A stretch of 6,908 nucleotides of DNA from Candidatus Sulfopaludibacter sp. SbA3 (GTDB taxonomy: Bacteria > Acidobacteriota > Vicinamibacteria > Vicinamibacterales > UBA2999). This document shows positions 4,828 to 6,908 of this stretch, one piece after another (the first letter of the stretch is position 1; each line of letters starts with the position of its first letter). The stretch covers positions 1-6,908 of the forward strand of contig CAMBHC010000136.1 in NCBI GenBank assembly GCA_945866285.1, read 5' to 3'. A program made the translations under genes and the position numbers. The notes beneath the pieces are model-generated. The model was given only the letters and a program-made list of their open reading frames with translations. It was not told the origin of the DNA and did not search any database.

Positions 4828-6908
4828 CTAGGCCAAGCTTGATGTTCGAGTCGCGAAGGGTACCCGACGCATCCGGGTACCCGTCGCATCAAACACCGCA
4901 TTGGCCACCGCCGCCAGCATCGGCTTCACCATCGTCTCGCCGGCCCCGTAGTGCTGCAGGTCAGGGCGAGTCGGGTTCGGGTCGCCGTTCACGATCACCA
5001 CGTCAATCCGCTCCGGCGTGTCCTCGTGCCGCAGCGTCGGGCTCGTCATCCAGTCCATGCTGGTGACCTTCTCGGCGTCGAACTTCACCTCTTCATGCAG
5101 CGCGCGGCTGAGGCCGTAGAGCGTGCCGGCTTCGACGACGCGGATCAGCGCCTCGGGGTTGATCACCAGGCCGCAGTCGTGGGCCACGACGATGCGCTTG
5201 GCCCAGATGCGGCCGGTCTGCTTGTTGACCTCCACCTCGACGATGACGGCGACGACGGTTTGGCTGCGGAAGGCGTAGGCGATGCCGCGGCCGGTGAGAA
5301 TGTCAGCCGGGGCTGAAGCCCCGGCTCTCCGAACGAAGGGGGAGGGTCTGGTATCCCAGCCGAACTTCTCGGCCGCTGCCTTGATACACGCGATCGAGCG
5401 GGCGCGTTTGAAGCCGCTGTCTTCCTGCGTATTCGCCTGCAGCATCCGCAGGCGGAACTCCACCGGATCAGCCTTCGCCTTGTGCGCGAGCTCGTCGATG
5501 AACGACTCGAGCGCGAACTGCACTTGCGGACCATCGGGGTCGCGCAGGTTGCCCGTGCGAAGCGGCGTCTCGAACGGCATGGGCAACGGCACCACGCGCG
5601 TCGTCTGGCGGCGATTGGGGATGGCATACATGTCCGACGGCAACGATGCCCGGCCCTGCGAGATGGGACTCTTGCGCGTGCCCATCAGCTGCGAGATGAG
5701 CACCGTCTCGTGCTCGTTGTAGCCCAGGTGATTGTGATCCGCCGCGCACGCGTCGTAGTGCAGCGCGACGACGTTGCCGGCCGCGTCGAGGCCGCCGCGC
5801 ATCTTGAAGGCATAGGCCGGACCCTTGGTGTCCCACGCCGTTTCTTCCTGGCGCATCCACTGCACCCTCACCGGCCGGCCGATCTCCTTCGCAATATACG
5901 CCGCCTCAAACCCCGCATCGTCCGCCGCCGTGCGGCCGTAGCCCTGCGGCCCGTCCATCCAGATCACGCGGACCCGGTCGCGCGGCATGCCCAGGAACTC
6001 CGCCACGCCGTTGCGCATGCCATACGACTTCATGTCGTTGGTATAGATGGTCATCTGCCCGTTCGACGGATCCGCCATGGCATGCGCAGGACCAATCGAA
6101 GTGTGACCCTGGAACGGGACGTCGTACTCCGCCTCGATCACCGACGCGGCACCGGCGAAGGCCGCATCCACGTTGCCCGTCTCAATCGGCTTGCCGGTGG
6201 ATGATGGCGTGGCCGTGCGCATGTAGGTGAAGAGGTTCTCGGAGGTAGGGAAGGGCGCGGTTGCCGGCTTCTTCCACTCCACCTTGAGCTGCCGCGCCGC
6301 GCGAACGGCGTTCTCCTCGCGCTCGAACACCACGGCGACGTAGTTGCCCTTGCTGACGACCTTCACGAAGCCAGGGATGCTGCGGATAGACGCTTCGTCG
6401 ATACTCACCAGCGTCGCGCCCGCGACCGGCGGCTTGACGTTGCGCGCGTGGACCATGCCCGGCAGCTTTACGTCCACCGCCCACTTCACGGTGCCATCCA
6501 CCTTGCCGGGGATGTCGTAACGCTGCGGCGACTTGCCCACGTTCTTCATGTCGCGCACCGACTTCAACGGCGCAATGCCGGTGGTCGCATCGGTATTCCG
6601 GCCGGTCAGCGTGACGTTGAAGCGCTTGCCGCCGATCAGATCGCCGTAGCTGAGGGACCCGACACCAGTCGTATTGTCCTCGGTGACCGAGACAATGCCG
6701 TCACTGACGGAGAGACGCGAGACCGGAACGCCGAGCTCCTTGGCCGCCAGATCGAGCAGCACGCGACGTGCTTCAGCGGCCACCCGTCGCATGGGATAGC
6801 CGTCGGTCTGCAGCGCGTCGGAGCCACCGGATCCACCTTGATCAACGGTGTTGTGCGTGCTGCCCATCACGCAACTGGTCTTGTCGAAGGCAATGTCGAG
6901 CTCGTCGC
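4828..6908 (-). CDS. Xanthine dehydrogenase-family Mo-binding subunit, nicotinate-dehydrogenase-like, N-terminus cut off
   Basis: This is the large, molybdenum cytosine/guanine dinucleotide-type subunit of a hydroxylase that would oxidise an aldehyde or N-heterocycle using water-derived oxygen. About 692 codons are visible. The frame is open through the right edge: a GTG at 6870 exists, but codons upstream of it (DELDIAFDKTSC) continue the family pattern, so the true start lies outside. Using residue 1 at 6870, the first lobe is followed by VDGTVKWAVDVKLPGMVHAR (124-143), GPQGYGRTAADD (307-318), RPVRVQWMRQEE (332-343), ALESFIDELA (453-462) with DPVEFRLRML (468-477), and YGAGE (641-645), whose Glu645 is the expected catalytic base. 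The loop GPQGYG...ADD and the downstream blocks resemble the nicotinate dehydrogenase large-subunit branch (GSGCYGHNGADD) more than the GGGFG form of xanthine dehydrogenase. The partner iron-sulfur subunit would be expected beyond the right edge. A palindrome is translated at 516-522. The substrate cannot be assigned. Confidence 0.93.
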   Translation of the reverse strand, partial: DELDIAFDKTSCVMGSTHNTVDQGGSGGSDALQTDGYPMRRVAAEARRVLLDLAAKELGVPVSRLSVSDGIVSVTEDNTTGVGSLSYGDLIGGKRFNVTLTGRNTDATTGIAPLKSVRDMKNVGKSPQRYDIPGKVDGTVKWAVDVKLPGMVHARNVKPPVAGATLVSIDEASIRSIPGFVKVVSKGNYVAVVFEREENAVRAARQLKVEWKKPATAPFPTSENLFTYMRTATPSSTGKPIETGNVDAAFAGAASVIEAEYDVPFQGHTSIGPAHAMADPSNGQMTIYTNDMKSYGMRNGVAEFLGMPRDRVRVIWMDGPQGYGRTAADDAGFEAAYIAKEIGRPVRVQWMRQEETAWDTKGPAYAFKMRGGLDAAGNVVALHYDACAADHNHLGYNEHETVLISQLMGTRKSPISQGRASLPSDMYAIPNRRQTTRVVPLPMPFETPLRTGNLRDPDGPQVQFALESFIDELAHKAKADPVEFRLRMLQANTQEDSGFKRARSIACIKAAAEKFGWDTRPSPFVRRAGASAPADILTGRGIAYAFRSQTVVAVIVEVEVNKQTGRIWAKRIVVAHDCGLVINPEALIRVVEAGTLYGLSRALHEEVKFDAEKVTSMDWMTSPTLRHEDTPERIDVVIVNGDPNPTRPDLQHYGAGETMVKPMLAAVANAVFDATGTRMRRVPFATRTSSLA
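4858..4891 (+). repeat. 17-bp tandem near-duplication in the Mo-subunit 3' end
   Basis: GGGTACCCGACGCATCC (4858-4874) is followed directly by GGGTACCCGTCGCATCA (4875-4891), with 15 of 17 bases identical. Each copy contains the palindrome GGGTACCC. The unit is not a multiple of three, so the copies are read in different frames within the last 20 codons of the molybdenum subunit. The encoded tail still matches the usual end of the family (ATG-x-R-x-R), which suggests that the similarity may be coincidental. Confidence 0.55.
5305..5326. repeat. Perfect palindrome inside the Mo-subunit coding region
   Basis: AGCCGGGGCT (5305-5314) and AGCCCCGGCT (5317-5326) are exact reverse complements, separated by only GA. 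The element is read in frame on the minus strand as A-G-A-S-A-P-A within a short Arg/Ala-rich stretch between GWDTRPSP and DILTGRG, a linker where relatives vary in length. This is the form expected of an inserted REP-like or palindromic element that stayed in frame. I recall GGGGCTGAAGCCCC-type palindromes as common dispersed repeats in several GC-rich phyla, but copy number in this genome cannot be seen here. Confidence 0.8.

Noticed and set aside
5305..5326. Intrinsic terminator
   Set aside because: It lies in the middle of an intact coding region and has no T-run on either side.
5482..6204. 240-codon plus-strand open frame within the molybdenum subunit
   Set aside because: It is rich in His, Arg and Val, typical of the antisense of a GC-rich gene; the minus-strand frame carries all conserved motifs.

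Overview
The window is a GC-rich bacterial chromosomal segment with dense coding, GTG starts and strongly G/C-biased third codon positions. The gene families present (a TLC-type transporter with a helical-repeat tail, a Sec-exported amidase-signature protein, a YghX-like Tat-exported dienelactone hydrolase, and a nicotinate-dehydrogenase-like molybdenum subunit) resemble sets I associate with soil Acidobacteriota, possibly Vicinamibacteria. That placement is an impression from protein flavour, not proof. There is no phage, insertion sequence, CRISPR array, rRNA or tRNA gene.

Layout from left to right. (1) The 3' part of a membrane protein of the ATP/ADP-carrier (Npt/TLC) type, + strand, cut by the left edge and ending at 1000. 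(2) A 178-bp convergent gap that can fold into a branched structure at about 1084-1154. (3) mutM (Fpg DNA glycosylase), - strand, with a GTG start. (4) A Sec-exported amidase, - strand, 66 bp upstream of mutM and probably co-transcribed with it; the gap contains a strong Shine-Dalgarno sequence serving a possible 7-codon leader ORF rather than mutM itself. (5) A 272-bp divergent gap with three tandem 8-mers and a doubtful 44-residue ORF. (6) A Tat-exported dienelactone hydrolase, + strand. (7) After a gap of only 2 bp, the convergent end of a large molybdopterin-binding oxidoreductase subunit, - strand, which runs off the right edge. Its reading frame stays open to the last base of the window, so it is partial.

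Functionally, mutM is a housekeeping repair gene. The amidase, the dienelactone hydrolase and the molybdo-hydroxylase are catabolic or detoxifying enzymes, and the first two carry export signals. A joint role in breaking down amides or N-heteroaromatics is conceivable, but the three genes are not in one operon.

I found no clearly novel multi-gene system. The most interesting items are a perfect 10-bp-arm palindrome translated in frame inside the molybdenum subunit, which looks like an inserted palindromic repeat, and the branched fold between the transporter and mutM.
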